From positions 2,430,501-2,494,500 of the forward strand of contig NC_083518.1 in NCBI RefSeq assembly GCF_032362555.1: a stretch of 64,000 bases of DNA. Reading direction: 5' to 3'. Below, one piece after another: positions 11,401-21,988 of the stretch (position 1 is the stretch's first letter; every line of letters begins with the position of its first letter). This DNA comes from Amyelois transitella (Eukaryota > Arthropoda > Insecta > Lepidoptera > Pyralidae). A program made the position numbers and the translations under genes. The notes beneath the pieces are model-generated. The model saw only the letters and a program-made list of their open reading frames with translations, ran no database searches and was not told where the DNA came from.

Positions 11401-14400
11401 CAATAGACATATCGACACTCAACAATAGAGGATATTCAAATAATTCAAACACTATTGATATAAAAGTAAACAAACTTTTATTGCGATTAGAATCAAAATA
11501 AAACTATTATGTGAAAACAATGGGAAGCGAACTACGTATTGATGATACTAAGACAAAAGTTATGCAGTAATATGTAGTATGAAATTTACATATGACGAAA
11601 AATAATCTTAAATGTTAAATGGACCTATTAAAGCTTCTGTAAGAATTTTGAGAAATCCTTTCTTTTAATACCAAATTTCAGCTTTCTACATCCCCTTGTT
11701 TCGTACTTAGTTACACATTAACGCAGGAGTCATAAATACCTATCTATATTTATTGATAGCAACCTTTCTTGTCGTTTTAACAAAAACAAAATCTAGGATA
11801 GAACAAGTAAGAACATTATGAAAATCATTTATTTATAACCACATTTTGTCTAAGAACTATTCATACGATTTATTTTCATGCCACCTCGGTGAAACCAATT
11901 CTATACAATATACCAGTACAATTGTCTGCAAGCCAGACTTTCTCCACAAAAAGTTTAAGCCTGCACTTTGGAACCTTAAATAGCTCCGAGGCGAGAGATT
12001 ACACTTCGTTCTTGACATATTTATAGCAACAATTAGACCAATATCGCCCGATACAGAAAATGGTTTCAATTGGAACCTAGATTTTGAAGAAAATTCTTAA
12101 ATACCTAACGAGAATTGGTTTCGTGATTTGTACGAGTAATAAGCAAATCAGGGATCGTTGCAAATGCAAGGATGTATTTATTATTTGTCTCTAGGAAACG
12201 AAAATTACTTAAATGAAAAATCCAAATTAAAATGAGATATTGTTCAAAATTTAAATAAATGAATTTAATTGTTTTGACAATTATTTTTTGTTTTTAAGGA
12301 AATACCAGACAATGCACTTTCCTCCACTGCACACCATGGCAGAGGTCTCCTGCATCACGAACATAATGGTAAGAATATGACCATTCTCTCATTTTATCCT
12401 TCTCATTGTAACGTATTCTTGATCGTATTTATAATTCGATCATATGTATTGGAATATACTGAACCATTTTTAACTGTTGCTGTCGCCTACCATAGTTGGG
12501 AAAAGTGTTCAACTTTCTTTCTGTCTTGTCCAGTTGCATCTTCATTATTTTAAAGATCAGATTGCACATTTTCCTACCTATATTTTCTTCTCCACTTCTT
12601 TGCATTTGATAGCTGATTTCTTCGGCCACGTTTTTTAAGGTAGGTGTGGCATTTATATATTTATTTCTCGAATAACTGGCAGGATTCATCAAAATATTTT
12701 TTTTCTCTTATGGACACGAAGATCCAAACGTATTTTATTTTATTCTGTTATAACTAGCTACTTTATTTAATACAAAACGAAATATTTTTAAGTATGCATT
12801 TGTATTTTTGATGTATCTGAAATAGGTATCATAAAATAATATGGACACGACATCAAAATAGTATGGATTTACCTAGAATATTATTTCTAGACATTATCTA
12901 TAGTCTTATAGTTTCCACTTGACAAGGACAACCCTGGTTCTGTCAATTTAATTTCATCCACGTCTCCATCCACTTTGCCCGACACATTCACCACAAATAT
13001 TGCCCACACCAAATACTAACATATTCATGGTTACACCCCTATACTTACTGCTATTTTATGACAAGGGCACGCGTGGGGGACAAGTGATGCATTATTAAAG
13101 ATGGACAGACACCAAGAGTGACGACAAGAATTGTTTGATGGTTTGTAAATTCTTTATTGTACGGAAAGGAAACATGACAAACAGAAAAGTTGAAAATCCA
13201 AAAAGTAGCTTAAAATAGTATAGGTACTGCTTGTGCATTGTTAACCTATGAAAGATGATAAACCTATATGGCTCACTATACCCAGCTTAAAGATCCTTTC
13301 GAATAAGAAGTAGAAGAAAAAAATGTGTAATGGCAAATGTTCTTGACACACAGACAATGTTGAGTTCAGTGACCTAGTGTCAAATACCAGACCAGCGGAT
13401 TTCTGCTCAGTCTAGCGTTTCGATCTGCTGAACAAGAAAATTGGGAGTCGTTTGTCAGCGAAAAAGAAATTGGAAAGCCTTGACGGATCATGCAAATGTC
13501 ATTTTTAAAGGCTGGACTTTCATTCTCGAAGGTGTCGGTAATTTCTGATGGTGTAATGACTCTCTGAAAAAGGTTGAAAGTATTAAAAATAAAAACAGAA
13601 AGCAGTAACATATTGTTTTCATTAGATCTGCTTTGTGTATTCTGATTTTTTAGATGATAGAATGCTATAATTAACATTTCCAAATCTGGAATCTAAAAAT
13701 CCAGACAAGATTTTAAAAAGTAAAAATATTACCAGCATTAATTTCAATTTTGATTAGACCTCCGGAAAAGACGCGTGATTTTTTTATGTATATATGCACA
13801 GCTAAAGAATTATTATTGTGTAAATTTCAATTTTAGGCTACGGATTAGACTACGACGATGGTCTGCACTATGGCCATGGGGACTACCATCTCCATGACGC
13901 GGGTCATCTTCTAGACCATCACCATGATAGCCATGGCTATGCACACCATCTTGGCTATCATTCACATGGTCATGGATCACACCATGATGATGACGGTCAT
14001 CATGATACGCATCTTTATCATGGAGATCATGGACATAATCACCACAAGCATTTGGCTCATGTAAGTCTTATTTGTATGTCACTCTAAATTGAATCTTTAT
14101 TTCATCATTTGGCCTTTTAGCTAAAAGTAGTCGTCAAGTTTTGTGTCTATTAGCTCTGTTTACCCCGTATGGGATTAAGTGATATCATGCACAGAAACAT
14201 TTTACACGAGTAATTTAAAACAGGTGCCCTCACTTTAGTCATTTTAAGTATTCTGTTTTAAGTGGCGCTTTGTATTAAGAGAAGAATTTGATTAGAATGT
14301 AGGTAGACAGTAGAAGTAACAAGTCACATAGGATTTTAAACGTTTGAATTTCAACATTCACAGATGATTTCAGAATGAAATTGATCAGAAAGAATTCTCC

Positions 14401-16411
14401 TTAGGCTTTAATATGTAAAAGATTGAAAATTAGCTTGTTCTAAAACACAACAAATACAATGTCAAGTGTCAAGAAACAAGATAATACCCGTAGTTACTTG
14501 CAACAGTTCCGATTCCATTCACTTTTCGTCCCACGCCTTGGTTTAGGCGTCATTTAAGCACAGGAAACCATGCATTACCTAGGTTGCACCTACTCTGGTC
14601 TCTAAGTGCATAATTATTTGTTTGGGAGTACTTATAAAATGTTGGTAGATTTGCATGAGCAATGCTACAAAATGTTTATCATTTTGAATATGTACCTATT
14701 GCAAAGAGTAGTATAAATTCCCTGAATTTGCAGGCCAACATATCGTTTACGTTTTAAAATATAACTTCATAGCTTTTTTATTTTTTTCCTTTCATGTTGG
14801 TTTGGCAGCGAGTAAAATGTGTGTGCCAGTTCTCTTCCCGCGCTGATTGTAAAAGCCAATTAAAGGAAATGTATAAAATGTTTGGGATAACTGTTTTAAG
14901 CGATGACCAACATAGTAACTTCTTACTATCTGAATCTCAATTCGACTAATCCTGCCCAAGATGGCCTTTGAGTCTTTTCGATGACATTAGCGCTATCCAT
15001 CCCATAAAAGATAAAGACGTGGTCATGTATGTTTGTTTATAGAAAAAAGAGCTAGGATTCTTGTTTTTAATAAAATTGCGATAGCTTTCCCCTATCACAT
15101 TCCGGAGTACCTATCACCGTTATTGTCAGAAATTTTTGGTACAAATCAAAAATACCCGATTGAAAGCTTCCTACGCTCAGTAGTTTCAACTATGCATTGT
15201 TAATCAGCTGAGTAGAGTATTTATTTTATCATTATAATAAAATTTTATCGACGGTAAGTACCTAGCAGTTTTTCATGTTTTATCCCACAGTAAGACCTAA
15301 GTGTTTGTTATCACAGTTCAATGATGTGAATCATGTCGGATCATTGGTTTCTTTCTACTCAACACGCAGCTCTCGTGAAGAATTCATTGATGACATAATA
15401 AAAAAGGTTTATTGTTGAGTTTAAACTAATATCCAATTGTCATCTAATAAAATGAATAGGTAGAGATTAGAAACTACCTACCTCTAGAATCACCAAAGTG
15501 AAATTATACTGTTTTCTTGTCCAGCCTTCACTACCCTTGAAGAAAGTCTTACAGACTTTCTTTTGTTTTCATTAAAATATTTTCAGTTATATACACATTT
15601 TGGTGAATATTTAAATGAAGATTAGATAGGTAAGGGAATTTCAACTTCAATGTGTAGGTACTTGCTTAATCTTATAAAAACAATGTTATTTGTACAAAAA
15701 TACGTTAAAGATATTTTTGAAGTAGGTAGACACCTAATATAATTAGATTTTAATAAATGAAAACTGTTGTCGTGTTTGCTTTTTTAAATTGTTTCACAAG
15801 ATAATTAAAAGCCTCAACATTGAAATGCCCTTACAATTTTTAATTCAAGTTACGAGTATGTAAGTTGCAGATCCAGTGTCACTGACCGCAGTATACAGAA
15901 CTGTTTTATTTTTCAGGCATTGGCAGCAAAAACGATATTCTGGCCAATAGCTGGCATCGCCTTATTGGGAGCTGCGGCTGCTTTGGTCAGCAATCCTGTT
16001 CTTCTACAATTGGGAGTGGTGTCGGGACGTCGAAAACGGGAGACGCAAGATACGACTGATTTTGCTCAAAATTCTCTAACAAAATGGATGAATAATAACC
16101 CGTTTGTAGTTACAGCGAAAACAAGTTCGCTAAAGAGAACTGATAATAATTTCAAAGTTAAACCGATTGATAATTATCAACGAAATACTAAAGACGACAT
16201 AGAAAATTATAAAAGACAGGAAGGTGTTGAAAGAAAAGATGATATTTCGAGAAGACATCTAAGAAATAGAGTATTTGATAAGAAACGTGTAGTGTTACGA
16301 AAACCATCAGCTGCATCGGCGAATGCTGTTTATGTCAATCAAGATCTTCCAAGAACAGAAACAGATGAGAATAAACATTACATAGCTATACCACTGCTTA
16401 CCAACAGCTAA
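8435..16411 (+). CDS. Secreted histidine-rich protein, 333 aa, five exons
   Basis: Exons: 8435-8560, 9168-9254, 12299-12368, 13837-14060, 15917-16411; all introns have GT-AG ends and the frame stays open. The start gives a signal-peptide-like N-terminus (MCVFVYRCIVLCVVLMRVAD). Residues about 43-95 are polar linker. Exon 4 encodes about 75 residues dominated by His, Gly, Asp and Tyr with many HH, HGH and HHD groups, a composition typical of Zn or Cu binding. Exon 5 opens with a hydrophobic stretch (FWPIAGIALLGAAAALVSNP), then a basic RRKR processing-type site and a long charged, Lys/Arg/Asn-rich tail. A poly(A) signal AATAAA is at 16509. I recognise no named family. The hydrophobic segment plus RRKR suggests a processed secreted or membrane-associated protein; metal binding is inferred from composition only. 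The gene is unrelated to the OBPs that follow. Confidence 0.82.
9388..9500 (-). repeat. SINE-B, diverged
   Basis: In intron 2 of the histidine-rich gene. Matches SINE-B around ACGATCCCTGCATACG and CATCCACATTCGTTAATC. Confidence 0.6.
9965..10045 (-). repeat. SINE-B fragment
   Basis: In intron 2 of the histidine-rich gene. Matches GCAGAGACTATATCTTTCC and CTTGCCACGATCTCTGCA of SINE-B; the rest is missing. Confidence 0.6.
11200..11345 (+). repeat. SINE-A, strongly diverged
   Basis: In intron 2 of the histidine-rich gene. Recognisable by GGCAACCGGCTAGCAA and TGTCTCTGTCTACTCCGCAA near the end; probably an old copy. Confidence 0.55.
12429..12692 (-). other. Possible Myb/SANT-like ORF remnant nested in an intron
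   Basis: An 87-codon open frame in intron 3 of the histidine-rich gene, on the opposite strand. Its middle (NVAEEISYQMQRSGEENIGR followed by KMCNLIFKIMKMQ) has the helix pattern and the K.C.NL..K spacing of Myb/SANT-like domains seen in insect DNA-binding and transposon-associated proteins, but the usual tryptophans are absent. There is no clear promoter or partner exon. It may be a decayed transposon accessory gene or chance. Confidence 0.22.
14846..15040 (+). repeat. SINE-A, old subfamily
   Basis: In intron 4 of the histidine-rich gene. Diverged match from GTAAAAGCCAATTAAAGG to GACGTGGTCATGTATGTTTG. It shares its unusual upstream stretch with the copy at 52720, so the two may form an older subfamily. 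Confidence 0.6.
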
Positions 16412-16514
16412 CTATAAAACATCTATCTTGATGTTTGGTTAGTTGGATGGTAAGTTGATTACACATTTGGTGAGAGTAATTAGCGCTAAGGTAAATAATT
16501 TGTTTATAAATAAA

Positions 16515-18059
16515 TTCATAATGACTAATTATTTGTAAAAGTTTTGTTTCATTTGTTATCAGGTTAAATTAAATAAAAATGTTGAAATGACTTAAATACT
16601 TACCAAAATATACTTAAAACGCGCAAAACATAACCACACTTAGAAGATTAAATACACAAAAGCCAAAAAATGCACATAACATCTTTAACACAAAATAAAA
16701 CATTCACCAATCACATTAAACACATCACATTCAGCTGTTTAGAATACAAACAGTCAGAAATATTGACAAAACAAACGCTAAACCATCGATTGTTAGCGAA
16801 ACGTCATCAAAGTACCGATCATACGGTCTAACAGAGCGGAGTGAAGTTGGGACTAAGTTGTTTTTCTGTGTAGTCAACTTAATGAAGTTAGTCACGGGTT
16901 TGATAGTGTGCGTGCAACGGACGCAGCGTTGCGCCCGCGCACGTTACAAATACAACTGCAGTTTGATTCATCTCGTGCGTACACGTTTTGAATTGGTGTG
17001 AGTGACAGTTTGATTGACTACATTTCTTTACAAATATTCATAGTACTATACAAACATTACGACTGTCATTCATCTAGTGAATGTTTATGAGATAAGTCAC
17101 AGATATCTTCATGTACTTGTTTGATCCCTACAAGATTATTTTATTATTAAAACTGTCTGTATTAATAAAACTGTACTGAGTACTTGAACGTTCAGTTTTC
17201 GCGAGATCGTTGGCTCTGTCTACTCTGTGAAGAGTGAAGACGTGTTTTAGTTTTATTAAAACTATAGTCTGAACCTAAAAACGTAACACCTGTCAGGATA
17301 TTGATGTTCAAACAGCTGTTTAATATCATCTGCTTGATTGTTTCGGCAAAAAACAGAAACTTGACCTGTGCCTACCTGCAGTTTTTACCTGATTAACGAC
17401 ACCTGCTGATTCAACAAATTGCATGTGGACACCTATAACCTAAATGCATATTACTTGGGGCTAGCTCAATCTATGTATGTAATTTGTTCCCTATACTTGT
17501 AATAACTTGATGTTGTAGAAGTTTTAGATGGTTATAATACTGGCAATTTTCATAACAAATTTTCATAACAGGCTGACAATGCTTTGTTAATATAGGTGCA
17601 TTTGAAATAAATTGTCCAAACAAAAGATGATATATTAATTGTATTACTTACAAAAATAATAAAATTATTTAAGGACAATAAATTACTTCTATTATTCTGT
17701 GGACCCATCCATTGACGATTTTGATTTGGTCACAATTTTATAATTATTTAGAATTCTAAAGAACCAGAGAGCAAATTAATCAAACGCAGAACTATTTAAA
17801 TACCACAAAAATATTATAGAAAGGTATTGATGCAGCCATCTAGCGACGAACTCTTAAACTGAGACAATACAAAAGCAGCAAAATTGCTACGAGTGACTAT
17901 GAATGATCCTATATGTTATTGATAGAGGGCGCTGTGAATAAAATGTGCAATGCGGATATAAATTCCAAAGTTAATCTTGTTTAATCCTTTTTTGTTTTTT
18001 CCGAAACCACACAGCACTGCTGGAAATGCCTGCCTGCCTGTTTAATCAACAACAACAAT
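16515..18059. other. Intergenic region between histidine-rich gene and OBP1
   Basis: No gene recognised. At about 16,790-17,000 there is a GC-richer patch with a GTGCGTGCAAC...GCGTTGCGCCCGCGCAC near-palindrome that stands out from the AT-rich surroundings and could be a distal promoter or noncoding exon. A short SINE-A tail fragment lies at about 17,205-17,245. Confidence 0.4.
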
Positions 18060-18205
18060 TAATACATACATACATAAAATCACGCCTCTTTCCCGGAGGG
18101 GTAGGCAGAGACTACCTCTTTTCACTTGCCACGATCTCTGCATATTTCCTTCGCTTCATCCACATTCATAACTCTCTTCATGCAAGCTCGGCGGTTTCGG
18201 GTACT
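18060..18205 (-). repeat. SINE-B, full length
   Basis: A good reference copy. On the plus strand it reads ACATACATAC (tail), then AATCACGCCTCTTTCCCGG, CACTTGCCACGATCTCTGC and ends at CATGCAAGCTCGGCGGTTT. It lies downstream of OBP1. The element is about 150 bp with an (ATGT)n 3' tail. Confidence 0.8.
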
Positions 18206-18216
18206 ACAATTTATCT

Positions 18217-18406
18217 ACAACAATATTCCAGAAAATAATGTCAATCTATCGTAAAATAAAAAAAAACACAAAATAATGTTTATATAATTTTTATTTAGTT
18301 TTCATTATCTTACAACAATATTCCAGAAAATAATGTCAATCTATCGTAAAATAAAAAAAAACACAAAATAATGTTTATATAATTTTTATTTAGTTTTCAT
18401 TATCTT
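18217..18406. repeat. Perfect 95-bp tandem duplication carrying the OBP1 poly(A) signal
   Basis: Units 18217-18311 and 18312-18406 are identical by eye. On the minus strand each carries AATAAA (18385-18390 and 18290-18295), starting 86 and 181 bp beyond the OBP1 stop. OBP1 therefore has two equivalent candidate polyadenylation sites. The lack of differences suggests a recent event or an assembly artefact. Confidence 0.9.
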
Positions 18407-18475
18407 CGGAACACCTTTTTCCATCGCATTCTATAATATAATGTAACATGTGGAGCATTACAAAAATACATGCAA

Positions 18476-20764
18476 TTAGATCTTGAAGCCGAACTGGAAC
18501 AAAAAGAAATATTTAATTAAAACGGATAATCCCGCTTATTTCCGTTCCCGTTGGAATTTTAGGAAATCTTTTCTTAACGGATGCCTACACCATAGTAACT
18601 ATCCGTATGACAAATTTCAGCCCGATCGGTCCAGTAATATGATCAGTGAGTCAGTCACCTTAACGTTCAATAATAATAAAGATCGAGTCAATCCCTGTGT
18701 AGGTCATGATGAAAAGACAGCTATTTCTGAGAGGCTTGAGTTAGATCTTATACGTGTTAAGTATCATTGAATTAGTATCCTATAACACAAGTCATGAACT
18801 TACTGTAGCGCTAGGTCAATCTGTCTGTTTAATTATTTTATTACCGATATCATCATATGACAAGGCATAAGACAATAGATACCGGCTTAATACTAGTTGT
18901 GGTGACCTTTGGGGGATAGCCCAGTGATCGCCTATTGAATTATAACCATAAGTCTTGTTGTTGTTTATAGATATCTGACTGTTTATAGACGACTAACGAA
19001 TGTCTGAGGTACGAACGCGGCTTTCGACTCTTTTCGAGACTGTTGGCTCTGTCTACCCCGTATCGTTGTAGGTATAATTTTGAAATTAGTTTTAAAAAAT
19101 ATAACCTTACCTTTGGAGCATTATCAAGAGAACATTTGAAAATTAAGCCGGCTCGTTCACATCCCTTGTCTCCGTCACTCACTTCCACTTCGTTCACTGC
19201 AAAAATAAAAAGAATTGAAAAATGTTATTTTACCCATTAAACATTTAAATGAGTGGATAAAATTCCCTTTATTGTCTATAAGAAAAATATTACACATATT
19301 TATATGTGTGATGCACAAAGGGCGACGTTACCAAATTATGCAATGTGTTCCAGGCATCCTACTAGAAATTAAAAATTTTAATTCATTGTCTTGCTTTTAA
19401 TTTAAGAATGTATCCATTCGTTCCAATTTTGAGTTATTGAGATCCAAATTTGAGTTATTCGAGCCTTTTATAATGTTATGTAGGCGAGCTAAAAACCCAG
19501 AGACGAAGCGAAAAAAACGAGATTTCTCGGTAAAGAAATGACTTGGGTAAAGTTTTAAACTGTAATTTTGTAATTGTACCTATTTGAAAATCGATTTAAC
19601 ACGACTCACCTTTAGCGCAAACCTCAGCCATTTTCTTTCCGTTTTCCAATCTCTTGTCGTCACCATTTTTCATACGTTCCGCTACTTTATACCCATGTTC
19701 TAAACTGTACAATCCCTTATCTGTCATCTGGAAAAAATAAGTAAAGTTATACTACTTCTCTGATGGAGAAGAAATAACCCTTGCTGAAAAGAGAGTGCCA
19801 TTTGAAATGCCAATTGAACGAATTGGATGAAACTAGAATACTGAGCAGACCCGAATTCAAATCAAATTTATGCCTTTAACATCTATGTACTATGCCTAAT
19901 ATTAATCATTAAAATGGGAGCTTAAATCGACAAAATTATCTATGTATCGGAACCTAACTTTTGTGGGGTCAAAGTAAAATCTTCACAAATTGTCCCTATT
20001 TCCTTATTTGACTTTAAAGATGTCCACGTAAAGAGTTGAAGCGGTCCTCTTTTAAAGTGCCAATTTCCACAAGGCACATCTATTTTAACGTAAGTATGTA
20101 AGTAAGTATAGTATTCCGATTTCTTTGTTATGCACTATTAATTTTCACTTACAACTCCATCCATTTTGTAAGCGCAGGCGAGCAAGCACTTGACTTCAGG
20201 CTTGGTGGGAGGGATCAGTTTCTGCAAGTTCATTAGCTCACTCATCTCCACCGGGTGGTCTTTGGAGCATTTCAATACTAATTTGGTGAATTCTGCCTTC
20301 AGTTCATCCTCGGTCATTGCCTGGAAACATCATGAATTAATCATTGTCAGGTCTACTCGTATATTTCAGGGACTCGAATATTTGGTCTAGTGTTATATGC
20401 ATTCAACCCAATCTGTATCTGCGTGTATAAATCCTGTCGGAAATATCTTTAAAGATTGTCTAAGTTCGGTCTTTTTGAAGACAAGGACTATGGTATACTG
20501 CATTTTACTTTTGAAGAGGGTTACGTTACGATAATTAAGCCAGAAACCTTTATGCACTCTACAATTAGGAAAGTCCACATTTTTTAATTTATTCGACTGT
20601 TCAAATTAAATTTGGTATCCCGGGGAACAAAGACGAACTAACTACCAAGTATATTATTTACGATGCAAGACTATGAAAAACGAGTAATGTTTCATAAGGT
20701 AAAGTAAAAAAATACTTACACACGCATAGCCAACTATCAAAACCATAAAAAATAATTTCACCAT
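18476..20764 (-). CDS. OBP1, class I odorant-binding protein, 144 aa
   Basis: Small secreted carrier of hydrophobic ligands. Exons in transcript order: 20720-20764 (signal peptide MVKLFFMVLIVGYAC), 20153-20320, 19610-19727, 19111-19196, 18476-18493 (five codons, FGFKI, and stop). Intron phases 0-0-1-0, all GT-AG. The six cysteines follow C-26-C-3-C-43-C-14-C-8-C: the KC of LVLKCSKD, VKCLLAC, EVCAK, DKGCERAG and FKC. The pattern and the size of about 130 mature residues are those of classic insect OBPs. The last exon is a micro-exon found by its CAG acceptor and by analogy with OBP2 and OBP3. Only a weak TATA-like TTTATAGT precedes this start; a further signal-peptide exon with a better TATA lies upstream at 21522-21569. 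The ligand cannot be told from sequence. Confidence 0.93.
18520..18700 (+). repeat. Common lepidopteran interspersed repeat, 3'-type fragment
   Basis: In OBP1 intron 4. The TTCCCGTTGGAATTTTAGGAA-like and TTTCAGCCCGATCGGTCCAG blocks match a sequence I know as widespread in Lepidoptera and usually attributed to Helitron or RTE-type elements. The family assignment is uncertain. Confidence 0.5.
19015..19063 (+). repeat. SINE-A fragment
   Basis: TCTTTTCGAGACTGTTGGCT with CTGTCTACCCCGTA is the 3' part of SINE-A, 48 bp inside OBP1 intron 4 from the exon 4 donor. Confidence 0.7.
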
Positions 20765-20829
20765 AATGTTAAAAATATTAAAATGCTCTACTAAAAGTAG
20801 TACTTTACAAGTACTATAAACTAGAAAGA

Positions 20830-21515
20830 AGTACTGATTTTGAATAAAAATTCTGCTATAAATACTGATGGGATTAATATCATAAGAGCTTCCTTCCGTA
20901 TCTTTATTGTTATTTTAAATGTCCCTGGTTTTTACATTAAGTATAATAAACGCCGTTTAGCTGAAGTATTTGTATTTTTAATGTATAATTGCGGCAATTT
21001 CATAGCAATGATATCTAGTTTATGTCCGTTGAACTATTAATGTCTGATTTCCGGCAAAGATGAATAGTAATACGTAATATGTTAGCTTTTTCATAATTAT
21101 CTTCCGAATAAAAGGAAAAATTGAAGGAAAGAGAAAAACAAGCCCAAAATGGAAAATCTGAAACCATTGAAAATTTTACATGTTTTGTCGAAGACATTAA
21201 CAAAAAAAGACATAAACATTTGAAATTTGGCAACAGAATATTATATTTTTGAACGATTCATTAACAGAAGTTAAGAGTCCGTCTATAGAAACATTATGAA
21301 GTTTTATTGTTCTTAGACCAAATAGAAAAAAATCAGACAGACCTGACTCTTGCCAATTTTCAAATGTTATTTTTATTCTCTAAACACACACTATATCAAC
21401 CTACTCGTAACATTATTGATTCAAAAATTAAATCATAATTAAGTTTATACTCTAAGGTGAATCAGACTTGCGCATGGAAACGAAGTCCTCAAAACATTGT
21501 TTTAACGATTTTAAA
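20830..21515. other. Region between OBP1 exon 1 and the upstream extra exon
   Basis: AT-rich. I searched it by eye for a second OBP body (cysteine-bearing exons 2-4) and found none. This is why the exon at 21522-21569 is treated as orphan or alternative. Confidence 0.5.
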
Positions 21516-21521
21516 ACTTAC

Positions 21522-21569
21522 ACATTGGACACAAGCGATGAATAAAAGGATGGATGTTAACTTTTTCAT
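21522..21569 (-). other. Orphan or alternative signal-peptide exon upstream of OBP1
   Basis: ATG opens 16 codons (MKKLTSILLFIACVQC) ending at a canonical GTAAGT donor in phase 0. It has the size, phase, terminal Cys and hydrophobic core of a class I OBP first exon. The next minus-strand acceptor leading to a matching body is OBP1 exon 2 (AMTEDELK), also phase 0, so joining them gives a continuous preprotein with a different signal peptide. A TATA box sits 77 bp upstream of the ATG. Alternatives: first exon of a deleted tandem paralogue, or a silent remnant. Confidence 0.65.
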
Positions 21570-21645
21570 TTTGTTTTTTCTCTGAATATGTTAACCATCT
21601 TTACAAAATAAGAATTGAATGAACATTGTTCCTAACGCATATATA

Positions 21646-21652
21646 ATTTATA
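21646..21652 (-). promoter_or_regulatory. TATA box of the orphan exon
   Basis: TATAAAT on the minus strand, at the distance from the ATG (21569) seen for TATA boxes of the other OBPs. It is a better match than the TATA-like motif before OBP1 exon 1. Confidence 0.5.
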
Positions 21653-21988
21653 GATTATTTTGCAGGCTTTCGATCAATATCAATGTCAATTAAAAATAAA
21701 TTTGGGTCAGGAAAATTTATGTAATGCTTACCTAAAATGAAGCCAAACATTAGCTTTGATCTATTTTTGTAAAATTAGCCTCAAAACAATCCAGGCTCCT
21801 CTTTTACATCATGGGAAATTTACTTTGGATGATGAAATCATTTTATCATTATCATTATCACGAACGCCAGAACGAAGAAGGTTTAAATAAAACATACATC
21901 TTATTCAACTTTGTTTTTATTTTGTAATAATATGTATAATGTATTCCGTGTCTTGTGCATTTTTCTTGGAACTCCTCTGATGGTCATA

